Source: Riemerella anatipestifer (GTDB lineage Bacteria > Bacteroidota > Bacteroidia > Flavobacteriales > Weeksellaceae). From it: DNA of 64,000 nt. The translations under genes and the position numbers were made by a program. The notes beneath the pieces are model-generated. The model did not search any database. It saw only the letters and a program-made list of their open reading frames with translations, and was not told the DNA's origin. Every line of letters starts with the position of its first letter. The stretch's first letter is position 1. Where the stretch lies: positions 383,401 through 447,400 of the forward strand of contig NZ_QXHU01000002.1 in NCBI RefSeq assembly GCF_009663465.1, written 5' to 3'. This document shows positions 57,901 to 64,000 of the stretch, piece by piece.

Positions 57901-58176
57901 ACCTTTGACCTTACAGGAAGTTTACAATGGGAGCGTTCTAAGACTTCGGTTAGGGGAAGTTTTTCGTTCATCAATAATGATTTTAAAGGTAATAGTTTTA
58001 GTTTGGTAGGTAATCAAATGTTGGAAGGACTTAAAGTGGGCAAAAATCAGGTATGGACGGTGTTTTTGCAACAGTCGATAAATTCGTTTATAAAACTTAA
58101 CCTCAACTATGAGGGACGAAATTCTGGGGACAGAACCATACACATAGGAAGTGTACAAGTGAGGGCAGGGTTTTAG
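54946..58176 (+). CDS. large outer-membrane protein of unknown function
   Basis: About 1076 residues from a TTG start at 54946, which gives a clean signal peptide ending at VYGQV. The frame is open to 54898 but that lies in the promoter. Residues about 80-270 resemble a family widespread in Bacteroidota, with [20 protein letters not shown], then [19 protein letters not shown] and the motif [31 protein letters not shown]. The remainder alternates beta-strands, with aromatic girdle residues typical of barrels. I recognise no catalytic domain. A role in outer-membrane assembly or secretion is possible but not shown. It is transcribed alone and converges on the coiled-coil gene. Confidence 0.7.
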   Translation: [1076 protein letters not shown]

Positions 58177-58251
58177 AGTATTTTGTGAATTTATAGTGAG
58201 ATAAATTTATTAAAAATTTGATTTTTAAAGGGTAAATAAGAGGGTGGGGAC

Positions 58252-58287
58252 AAAAAACAGTTCCTCTTTTTGGAAGAACTGTTTTTG
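58252..58287. terminator. bidirectional terminator between convergent genes
   Basis: AAAAACAGTTCC pairs with GGAAGAACTGTTTTT around a short T-rich loop. The A run and T run allow stop from both sides. It separates the large outer-membrane gene from the helical protein gene. Confidence 0.82.
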
Positions 58288-58307
58288 ATTGTGGGCGAAA
58301 TTCTTTC

Positions 58308-58964
58308 CTAACTACGCACAAATTTGCCAATGCTTTCTAACAGTTGCAGGCGGTCTTCTAAGGCAATACGAGCAACGGCATAAAAGTCTTGTACCCAGTC
58401 AGAAAGTTCGGTAAAGGCTTTGTTTTTTTGTTTGGTGGCGTCTTGGCTTTCGCCTTTTTCTTTTTCGTAATTAGCTCTTAGGTGTTCTACTTGTTGTAGT
58501 GCGGCCTTTTGTTCATCTACGAGGGTTTTGGTGAGTTTAAACTGCTCTAAGAGTGGCTTTGCTTCGCTGTGGCTCTGGGCTTGGGTGTAGAAGGTTTTTA
58601 TCTCTTCCATATTTTTGAGGTAAGCGGCAGAGGCACTACCATCTATGGCGAGGGTTTTCCAGAGTTCGGGCTTTTTCATTAGGGCTACTTTTGCTATTTT
58701 GCGGTGCTTGTTGTAGTTTTTCTTGAGCTCGTTGTAAGCGTTGGCAAAATGGGCATAGGCTTCTTTTTCTTCGGCAGTTTCTTGCTTGTTTTGGTCGTAG
58801 AGCTGCTGTGTTTTGCTAAAGAGAGCTTTACCTTGTTGGATTTTAGCATCGTTGTAGCCATAGGCTTCAAGTTCGGTTTTGAGGTCTTGAACTTCGTCTA
58901 GGTTGGCGAATAGTAGTCGGTAGTTTTCTAGGCACTGAAGTTCGGTTGTTCTTAGCTTGTTCAT
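58308..58964 (-). CDS. helical (coiled-coil) protein of unknown function
   Basis: A 218-residue protein without signal peptide or membrane segment, predicted almost entirely alpha-helical and rich in Lys, Glu, Gln and Ala, with heptad-like stretches (LRANYEKEKGESQDATKQK). Trp-containing segments (ELWKTLAIDGSASAAYLKN and LSDWVQDFYAVARIAL) may mark a globular part. I do not recognise its family. The gene is single and lies 66 bases downstream, on the same strand, of a 21-bp-period array with a related motif. A structural or regulatory partner for that array is a possibility only. Confidence 0.55.
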   Translation of the reverse strand: MNKLRTTELQCLENYRLLFANLDEVQDLKTELEAYGYNDAKIQQGKALFSKTQQLYDQNKQETAEEKEAYAHFANAYNELKKNYNKHRKIAKVALMKKPELWKTLAIDGSASAAYLKNMEEIKTFYTQAQSHSEAKPLLEQFKLTKTLVDEQKAALQQVEHLRANYEKEKGESQDATKQKNKAFTELSDWVQDFYAVARIALEDRLQLLESIGKFVRS

Positions 58965-59029
58965 CGTAATATATTTAAATTGGGTTAGTTTATTTTCAAT
59001 TTTATGGATAAAAACTGTTCATTCTTCTA

Positions 59030-59182
59030 TTCCTCAATGCTATTCTTTAGTTCCTCATTAAAATAATGGGTTCCTCATTGCTGTTCTTCTATTCCTCACG
59101 ATTGTTTTTCTGTTCCTCAAAGCTGTTTTTGTATTCCTCACGGAGGTTCTTATGTTCCTCACATCTATTTTTGTATTCCTAT
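59030..59182 (-). repeat. tandem array with 21-bp period, seven units plus part of an eighth
   Basis: TTCCTCA recurs at 59030, 59051, 59071, 59092, 59113, 59134 and 59155, with TTCCTA at 59176, spacing 21 (once 20). A second conserved point in most units is TTYTT 13 bases after each start. Written on the minus strand each unit is TGAGGAAnnnAARAAnnnnnn, and the other positions vary freely. It lies between divergent genes, 66 bases upstream of the minus-strand helical protein gene. Confidence 0.9.
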
Positions 59183-59234
59183 GGAGTAAATATAGTAGTT
59201 TTTCTTCAAAATTTTATTAAAAATAATAAATAGT

Positions 59235-59242
59235 TATCTTTG
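59235..59242 (+). promoter_or_regulatory. promoter -7 element, duplicated lipoprotein 1
   Basis: TATCTTTG followed by CA, 37 bases before the ATG at 59280. The surrounding 30 bases recur at 60190-60222 in front of the second lipoprotein gene. Confidence 0.7.
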
Positions 59243-59279
59243 CAACATCAAAATTTCGTACAATTTAAAATTTATTTCT

Positions 59280-60140
59280 ATGAAAAAGGTATTTTATTTA
59301 TTGTCTATGGCAATTTTGCCTGCATTTTTAGCGGTGTCTTGTAACCGAAATGATGATGAGCCTACGCCTACGCCTAAGGAGGAAGTGCTATTGCCTTCTA
59401 AAGAGGAAATAACTTACTATGATAATAATACATTGAGAACAACGGTTAATAGCTTTACTTATGATGGCACTAAACTTACCAAAGTAGTTAGTGTGAGTGA
59501 TGATGAAGAGTATGCTACTACTTTTACTTACCAAGATAACCTTCTTGTTAAGGTAAAAAGTGATGAAGAGGATAGAGTTTTTGAATACGATAGTAAGGGG
59601 AATTTAGTTAAGGAAACTCAGGTGTTAAGTTATGATAACACTACCGTTACAGATATCTATACTTATGAACTTAATAAGAGCAGTGTAAATGTAACCTACA
59701 ATAGGAAAAATGTGAATGGAGGGGAACTAAGGTTAGAGGAAGTGGGAACTTATACCTATACACTTACGACTAATAAGCAGGTTGCAAAGATTGTAGGAAA
59801 GAAGACCTCAACAAGCTATGATGGCTCCTCGACGTATGTTTATGAAACAGCCGTGGAAGAAAATTATACTTATGACGACAAAAATTTGGTTTATAAGAAT
59901 ATTAGCGGTTTTGATAAGTTGGGTTATTCTCAAGCTGCGGTAAAGGTAGCATTGGGGGGTATCAATAATGTATTGACTAAGAGCAGTAAATACAATATAA
60001 TAGATGATACAGATGTCTACACTCATACAGATACCTATAAGTATATTTATAATGATAAAAACTTTCCTGTGGAAGTTGAAAGGGTGAGAGATGAGGAGAA
60101 AGTTGTTTCTAAGGTAGAATATAAGGCGGTTGCTAAATAA
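59280..60140 (+). CDS. lipoprotein with YD-like repeats, copy 1
   Basis: A 286-residue lipoprotein (signal peptide, lipobox AVSC, Cys21) followed by an acidic linker (NRNDDEPTPTPKEE). The mature part is made of repeated motifs such as SFTYDGTKLTKV, VFEYDSKGNLVKE and YTYDDKNLVYKN, resembling the YD/RHS repeat pattern but in a short lipoprotein. The repeats suggest an extended beta-structure on the surface. Its promoter, coding region and terminator are duplicated with the following gene. Function unknown. YD-like repeats can bind carbohydrate, which is not shown here. Confidence 0.8.
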   Translation: MKKVFYLLSMAILPAFLAVSCNRNDDEPTPTPKEEVLLPSKEEITYYDNNTLRTTVNSFTYDGTKLTKVVSVSDDEEYATTFTYQDNLLVKVKSDEEDRVFEYDSKGNLVKETQVLSYDNTTVTDIYTYELNKSSVNVTYNRKNVNGGELRLEEVGTYTYTLTTNKQVAKIVGKKTSTSYDGSSTYVYETAVEENYTYDDKNLVYKNISGFDKLGYSQAAVKVALGGINNVLTKSSKYNIIDDTDVYTHTDTYKYIYNDKNFPVEVERVRDEEKVVSKVEYKAVAK

Positions 60141-60160
60141 TGTTTTAGCACAGTATCATA

Positions 60161-60193
60161 AAAAATCGGAGGGGCTTTTCTCTCCGATTTTTT
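60161..60193 (+). terminator. intrinsic terminator, lipoprotein copy 1
   Basis: AAAAATCGGAG (60161-60171) pairs with CTCCGATTTTTT (60182-60193). The same hairpin recurs after copy 2, showing that the terminator is part of the duplicated unit. Confidence 0.88.
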
Positions 60194-60212
60194 ATTAAAA
60201 ATAATAAATAGT

Positions 60213-60220
60213 TATCTTTG
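60213..60220 (+). promoter_or_regulatory. promoter -7 element, duplicated lipoprotein 2
   Basis: TATCTTTG as in copy 1. The upstream open frame of the second gene starts with a TTG that lies inside this element, so the ATG at 60245 is the real start. Confidence 0.75.
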
Positions 60221-60244
60221 CAGTATCAAATAAAGTTTATTTCT

Positions 60245-61102
60245 ATGAAAAAGGTATTTTATTTATTATCTATGGCAGTTTTGCCTGTATTTTTAGCAGT
60301 ATCTTGTAACCGAAATGATGATGAGCCTACACCTACGCCTAAGGAGGAATTGCTATTGCCTTCTAAGGTAGAGGAAACTTACTACGATAAAGATGGTAAC
60401 CAGAAGAGAACATCAGTTTATGATTTAACTTATGATGGGACTAAATTTACTAAAATGGTTAGTCGTGATGGAGAGGGGAACACTACCTTTGCTTACCAAG
60501 ATAACCTTCTTGTTAAGGTAAAAAGTGATGAAGAGGAGAGAGTTTTTGAATACGATAGTAAGGGGAATTTAGTTAAAGAAACTCTAGTGTCAAGTTATGG
60601 TGGTACTACTACTACAGATATCTATACTTATGAACTTAGTGAGAGCAGTGTAAATGTAACCTACAATAGGAAAAATGTGAGTGGAGGTGAACTAAAGTTA
60701 GAGGCTGTAGGAACTTATACCTACACACTTACGCCTAATAAGCAGGTTACAAAGATTGTAGGAAAAAAGACTTTAACAGGCTATGGTTATACTGATGAAG
60801 TGACTATAGAAGAAAATTATACTTACGATGATAAAAATTCAATTTTTAAGAATATCAGCGGTTTTGATAAGCTGGGCTATTCTCAATTTATGTTAGCTGT
60901 TTCATTGGGGAATTTCAATAATGTACTGACTAAAAGTAGTAAAGATGTGAGTAAAGATGTAAGTTACACGGATATCTATACTCAAACGGAAGCTTATAAG
61001 TACACTTATAATGACAAAAACTTTCCTACAGAGTTTGAGAATAGTGTAGATGGTAAAAAATACAGAGTCTCTAAGATAGAGTACAAAACTGTTACTAAGT
61101 AG
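60245..61102 (+). CDS. lipoprotein with YD-like repeats, copy 2
   Basis: A 285-residue paralogue of the preceding lipoprotein, with the same signal peptide, lipobox AVSC and repeat pattern. The two differ most in the segments between repeats (for example DLTYDGTKFTKM for SFTYDGTKLTKV) and in the last third. Each copy has its own promoter and terminator, so they can be expressed separately. The unit length, about 960 bp, is consistent with an unequal crossing-over duplication. Function unknown. Confidence 0.8.
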   Translation: MKKVFYLLSMAVLPVFLAVSCNRNDDEPTPTPKEELLLPSKVEETYYDKDGNQKRTSVYDLTYDGTKFTKMVSRDGEGNTTFAYQDNLLVKVKSDEEERVFEYDSKGNLVKETLVSSYGGTTTTDIYTYELSESSVNVTYNRKNVSGGELKLEAVGTYTYTLTPNKQVTKIVGKKTLTGYGYTDEVTIEENYTYDDKNSIFKNISGFDKLGYSQFMLAVSLGNFNNVLTKSSKDVSKDVSYTDIYTQTEAYKYTYNDKNFPTEFENSVDGKKYRVSKIEYKTVTK

Positions 61103-61121
61103 TGTTTTAGCACAGTATCAT

Positions 61122-61157
61122 AAAAAAATCGGAGGGGCTTTTCTCTCCGATTTTTTT
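61122..61157. terminator. terminator, lipoprotein copy 2 (shared with convergent gene)
   Basis: AAAAAAATCGGAG pairs with CTCCGATTTTTTT, the copy of the hairpin at 60161. With A and T runs on both sides it can also stop the convergent thioredoxin-like gene that ends at 61159. Confidence 0.88.
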
Positions 61158-61158
61158 G

Positions 61159-61728
61159 TTATTTAACTAGTGGTAAAATCTTTCTGGCAAGAATACCAGA
61201 GTCATCTCTCCAATCATCTTCTCCAAAGTCTTTGTAACTAGTTACCATTTCTACTTTTCCTAAATTATTAACTAGGATATATTTTGACATATCGTCTATA
61301 TTTTCAAATTCTGGAGGTGTAATTTCGGTAAGGAATTTTTTGTTCTTGGCTCTAGGTCTAGAACTGTACTCATTGCTGACTAATAGTATATTGATGTTTT
61401 TGTCTATATCTTCCCAAAAGTCAATTGCTTTTAGTATTCTGTAATTTTTTTCTTTATCATTTTCAATAAGTACTACATAAAAGTTAAGATTGTGTTCTTT
61501 AGCAAAGTCATAAGCTCCTTTTGCGTGTAGTCTACAAGGGTAACACCAAATACCGAAGGTAAAAAATAGTGATGGTCTTGGGCGATTTTGAGCTATACAT
61601 TTCACTTTTTCAGCATTTATTATTTTTAGATTTTGGTAATGAGGAGAGGTTCTAATTTGGCAGGTGTCTTGTGAAAATAGATTAGCGAAACACAATACAA
61701 AGATGGATGATATAATGATTTTTTGCAT
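61159..61728 (-). CDS. exported thioredoxin-fold protein
   Basis: A 189-residue protein with a signal peptide ending at LFSQD and a thioredoxin-like core. The redox motif WCYPC appears in FTFGIWCYPCRLHA at the expected place after the first beta-strand. Then comes FYVVLIENDKEK. The C-terminal half (residues 120-189) deviates from TlpA and is unassigned. A role in disulfide or thiol chemistry in the periplasm is likely; the partner is unknown. It is a single gene converging on the lipoprotein. Confidence 0.78.
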   Translation of the reverse strand: MQKIIISSIFVLCFANLFSQDTCQIRTSPHYQNLKIINAEKVKCIAQNRPRPSLFFTFGIWCYPCRLHAKGAYDFAKEHNLNFYVVLIENDKEKNYRILKAIDFWEDIDKNINILLVSNEYSSRPRAKNKKFLTEITPPEFENIDDMSKYILVNNLGKVEMVTSYKDFGEDDWRDDSGILARKILPLVK

Positions 61729-61915
61729 AATATATGGTTTTATATGTGAATAAAAGTCTATTAAGACACGAAAGTAGAACTATACTTTTAATTAAATATA
61801 GGAAGGGATGTTAAATTTAAGTTAAATCTTATATGGTTAATTATAAGTTTTCCCTAGTGTATTCAAAAACCTTTCTAGGGAGAGGTCGGTTAATACGAAA
61901 TAATAAAAAAACACT

Positions 61916-61923
61916 TACTTTTG
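61916..61923 (+). promoter_or_regulatory. promoter -7 element at the dus start codon
   Basis: TACTTTTG (TAnnTTTG) ends only 4 bases before the ATG at 61928, so the predicted mRNA is leaderless. Confidence 0.65.
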
Positions 61924-61927
61924 CAGA

Positions 61928-62905
61928 ATGGTAAAAATAGGGAATATAGAATTGCCAGATTTTCCTTTATTGCTGGCTCCTATGGAAGATGTGAGCGACC
62001 CTCCGTTTCGTAGGCTTTGTAAAATGCACGGTGCAGATTTAATGTATTCGGAGTTTATCTCTTCGGAAGGGCTTATCAGAGATGCTATAAAGTCTAAAAA
62101 GAAGTTAGATATTTTTGATTACGAAAGACCTGTTGGTATTCAGATTTTTGGGGGAGATGAGGAAGCTATGGCGATGTCTGCCAAAATAGTGGAAACGGTA
62201 CAACCTGATTTGGTAGATATTAACTTTGGGTGTCCTGTGAAGAAAGTAGTTTGCAAAGGGGCAGGAGCAGGGGTTTTGAAAGATATAGACCTAATGGTAA
62301 GGCTTACCAAAGCCGTAGTAAATTCTACCCATTTACCTGTAACGGTTAAGACAAGGTTGGGCTGGGATACTAGCAGTATCAATATAGATGAAGTAGCGGA
62401 ACGACTGCAAGAGGCAGGCATTAAAGCCCTTACCATACACGCAAGAACGAGGGCTCAAATGTATAAAGGAGAAGCCGATTGGGAACATATTTCTCGCATT
62501 AAACAAAACTCTAATATTGAGATTCCTATTTTTGGTAACGGAGATATAGATTCGCCTCAAAAAGCCTTAGACTATAAAAATAAGTATGCTTGTGATGGAG
62601 TTATGATTGGTAGAGCTGCCATTGGTTATCCTTGGATTTTTAATGAAGTAAAACATTTTTTCCAAACAGGAGAGCTACTTCCAGAACCTACTTTGCAAGA
62701 CCGTTTAACCGCAGTAAGGCAACACGCCGAATGGAGTGCTGAATGGAAAGGTGAACGCCTTGGATTGATAGAAATGAGGCAACATTACAGTAATTACTTC
62801 CGTGGGGTGCCACATTTTAAGGAGTATAGAAAAAGGTTTTTAGAAATACTTACTTTGGAGGAGATGGATAGCCTCATCAGTCAAATCATAGAGGCAAATA
62901 ATTAA
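61928..62905 (+). CDS. dusB: tRNA-dihydrouridine synthase
   Basis: A flavin-dependent enzyme reducing uridines in tRNA. It has 325 residues. LLAPMEDVSDPPFRRLC opens the TIM barrel (15-31). The catalytic Cys region is DINFGCPVKKVVCKGAGAGVL. FMN-binding residues are in PVTVKTRLGWD, LTIHARTRAQMYKGEADW and PIFGNGDI. GVMIGRAAIGYPWIF is the phosphate-binding end. The subfamily name DusB rests on length and motif recall only. xth follows after 15 bases, so the two probably form an operon. Confidence 0.88.
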   Translation: MVKIGNIELPDFPLLLAPMEDVSDPPFRRLCKMHGADLMYSEFISSEGLIRDAIKSKKKLDIFDYERPVGIQIFGGDEEAMAMSAKIVETVQPDLVDINFGCPVKKVVCKGAGAGVLKDIDLMVRLTKAVVNSTHLPVTVKTRLGWDTSSINIDEVAERLQEAGIKALTIHARTRAQMYKGEADWEHISRIKQNSNIEIPIFGNGDIDSPQKALDYKNKYACDGVMIGRAAIGYPWIFNEVKHFFQTGELLPEPTLQDRLTAVRQHAEWSAEWKGERLGLIEMRQHYSNYFRGVPHFKEYRKRFLEILTLEEMDSLISQIIEANN

Positions 62906-62920
62906 AGCTAAAACAAAATA

Positions 62921-63682
62921 ATGAAGATAATATCTTATAATGTCAATGGTATTCGGGCAGCATTTAACAAGAATTTAATTGGTTGGTTAGGACACGCTGC
63001 TCCCGATGTTATTTGTTTTCAGGAAAGCAAGGCTCAAAAAGACCAAATAGATATAGCAAGTTTTGAGAAAGAGGGCTACCATACCTATTGGTTTTCTGCG
63101 GAAAAGAAAGGGTATAGCGGGGTAGGTATCGCTACTAAAATTCAGCCTAAGCACATAGAATATGGCTGTGATATGGAACCATACGATAAAGAAGGACGAG
63201 TGATAAGAGCTGATTTTGAAGATTTTTCGGTAATATCTGTATATGTGCCTTCTGCTACCAATATAGATAGACTGGATTTCAAAATGCAGTTTTGTTACGA
63301 TTTTTTAGCTTATATAAAAGAGCTAAGAAAAACCATTCCTAATTTAATTATTTCGGGAGATTTTAATATCTGTCATCAAGCGATAGATATCCACGACCCT
63401 GTAAGATTAAAAAATGTATCTGGCTTCCTTCCTATAGAACGAGAATGGATGACAGAGTTTATAAAAGAATGTGGATTAATAGATAGTTTCCGTTATTTTA
63501 ATACTGAACCCAACCAATACTCGTGGTGGAGTTATAGACAAAATGCACGAGCTAATAATAAGGGTTGGAGGTTAGACTATCATTTTGTGTCAGACTCTCT
63601 AGAAAGCCGTTTGTCTAGAGGGCTTATTCTTAGTGAGGCTTATCACTCGGACCATTGTCCCGTTTTAGTAGAGTTAAAATAA
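62921..63682 (+). CDS. xth: exodeoxyribonuclease III / AP endonuclease
   Basis: A 253-residue ExoIII-family AP endonuclease for base-excision repair. MKIISYNVNGIRAAFNK is the usual start, with the catalytic Asn in YNVNG. CFQESKAQ has the metal-binding Glu. SGDFNICHQAIDIHDP carries the Asp and Asn of the core. RLDYHFVSDSL and the final SDHCPVLVELK place the catalytic Asp-His. Probably co-transcribed with dus. Confidence 0.94.
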   Translation: MKIISYNVNGIRAAFNKNLIGWLGHAAPDVICFQESKAQKDQIDIASFEKEGYHTYWFSAEKKGYSGVGIATKIQPKHIEYGCDMEPYDKEGRVIRADFEDFSVISVYVPSATNIDRLDFKMQFCYDFLAYIKELRKTIPNLIISGDFNICHQAIDIHDPVRLKNVSGFLPIEREWMTEFIKECGLIDSFRYFNTEPNQYSWWSYRQNARANNKGWRLDYHFVSDSLESRLSRGLILSEAYHSDHCPVLVELK

Positions 63683-63815
63683 TATGGCTTACAAAATAAC
63701 TATAATCTGAAATCACTAATTATTGTATATGGTTGTATTCTAAATTATATTCCAAAATTTTTCAATTTGTATATCAGTTAATTATATATGATAGATAAAA
63801 AAAGGGTATAAAATA

Positions 63816-63848
63816 TTTGGAGAATAAGTTTATGCATATGTATTTTTG
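63816..63848 (+). promoter_or_regulatory. putative Bacteroidota promoter
   Basis: TTTG at 63816-63819 and TATTTTTG at 63841-63848 with a 21-base spacer fit the -33/-7 pattern. It would drive the gene beginning at 63950. The rest of 63683-63949 shows no gene; a 69-codon minus-strand frame there is leucine-rich and judged spurious. Confidence 0.5.
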
Positions 63849-63949
63849 CAGCCTCGATAAGAGAGAGTAGGAGTAAGATTGAGAGGCTTAAATGCTTATG
63901 TAGTAATAAACCTAAGGATAAAGAGGTGCGTTGCGAGGGGTATTTAGCG

Positions 63950-64000
63950 ATGTTGAGAAAAATATTTAAAAATTTTTTCAAAAACATTTGGTCAATTAAA
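63950..64000 (+). CDS. start of a gene cut by the window end
   Basis: ATG at 63950, preceded by a purine-rich GAGGGG at 11-16 bases and by a putative promoter about 100 bases upstream. It opens a frame that runs to the window end (MLRKIFKNFFKNIWSIK). The basic amphipathic beginning would suit a cytoplasmic tail before a membrane anchor. Seventeen codons are too few for an assignment. Confidence 0.35.
   Translation, partial: MLRKIFKNFFKNIWSIK

Noticed and set aside
59030..59182. CRISPR array
   Set aside because: The period is only 21 bp with a 7-base conserved core; CRISPR repeats and spacers are each longer, and there are no cas genes in the window.
63778..63987. 69-codon minus-strand ORF
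   Set aside because: Leucine-rich, antisense to the likely start of the next plus-strand gene and to its promoter.

Overview
The window is a chromosomal segment of a low-GC, Gram-negative bacterium of the Bacteroidota, class Flavobacteriia, most likely family Weeksellaceae (Riemerella/Chryseobacterium group). Support: a T9SS C-terminal sorting domain, an LpxC-FabZ fusion, an fbp/menC pair, a DnaE fused to a proofreading exonuclease, many lipoproteins with short lipoboxes, almost no Shine-Dalgarno sequences, and many promoter elements of the Bacteroidota form TAnnTTTG. A decayed IS982-family transposase fits Riemerella, but the genus is inference. I see no prophage, conjugative element, rRNA or CRISPR locus.

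Layout. 1-3.2 kb: end of purE, a lipoprotein, a carboxylesterase and tyrS. 3.2-7.3 kb: a small AT-rich accessory island holding an IS982 remnant, a cluster of lipoproteins with locally duplicated ends, and an unidentified 144-residue protein. 7.3-16.3 kb: housekeeping genes on the minus strand (murI, fmt-recQ, mdh, an NdpA-like nucleoid protein, pnp, rpsO). 16.5-34.2 kb: dnaE, small unknowns, a TonB-dependent receptor, an ABC-F ATPase, upp, an enoyl-CoA hydratase homologue, then yicC-gmk-(NadA-like domain)-folB, gcvH-vanZ, ribBA with a degenerate second half, and a dead IS1595-family element next to tRNA-Phe. 34.5-47.6 kb: an amino-acid-lipid synthase of the OlsF type, aspartokinase, fbp, menC, an HD phosphohydrolase, then the lipid A block lpxD-lpxC/fabZ-lpxA-efp-lpxD2 and sucD. 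47.7-64 kb: M1 aminopeptidase, thyA, surface proteins, an HU-like protein, a T9SS substrate, a large outer-membrane protein, two duplicated lipoproteins, dus, xth and the start of one more gene.

How genes work together. The lipid A genes form one run that starts at a promoter lying almost on the lpxD start codon. The island at 3-7 kb and the pair at 59-61 kb are families of exported lipoproteins growing by local tandem duplication.

The most interesting unexplained signal is a set of three tandem arrays (13430-13660, 52830-52917, 59030-59182). All have a period of 20-22 bp, and written on the proper strand they share a degenerate core close to TGAGRAAnnnAARAA. Two lie 66-67 bp upstream of minus-strand genes, and two adjoin genes for nucleoid-type DNA-binding proteins. 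I found no described class that fits them.
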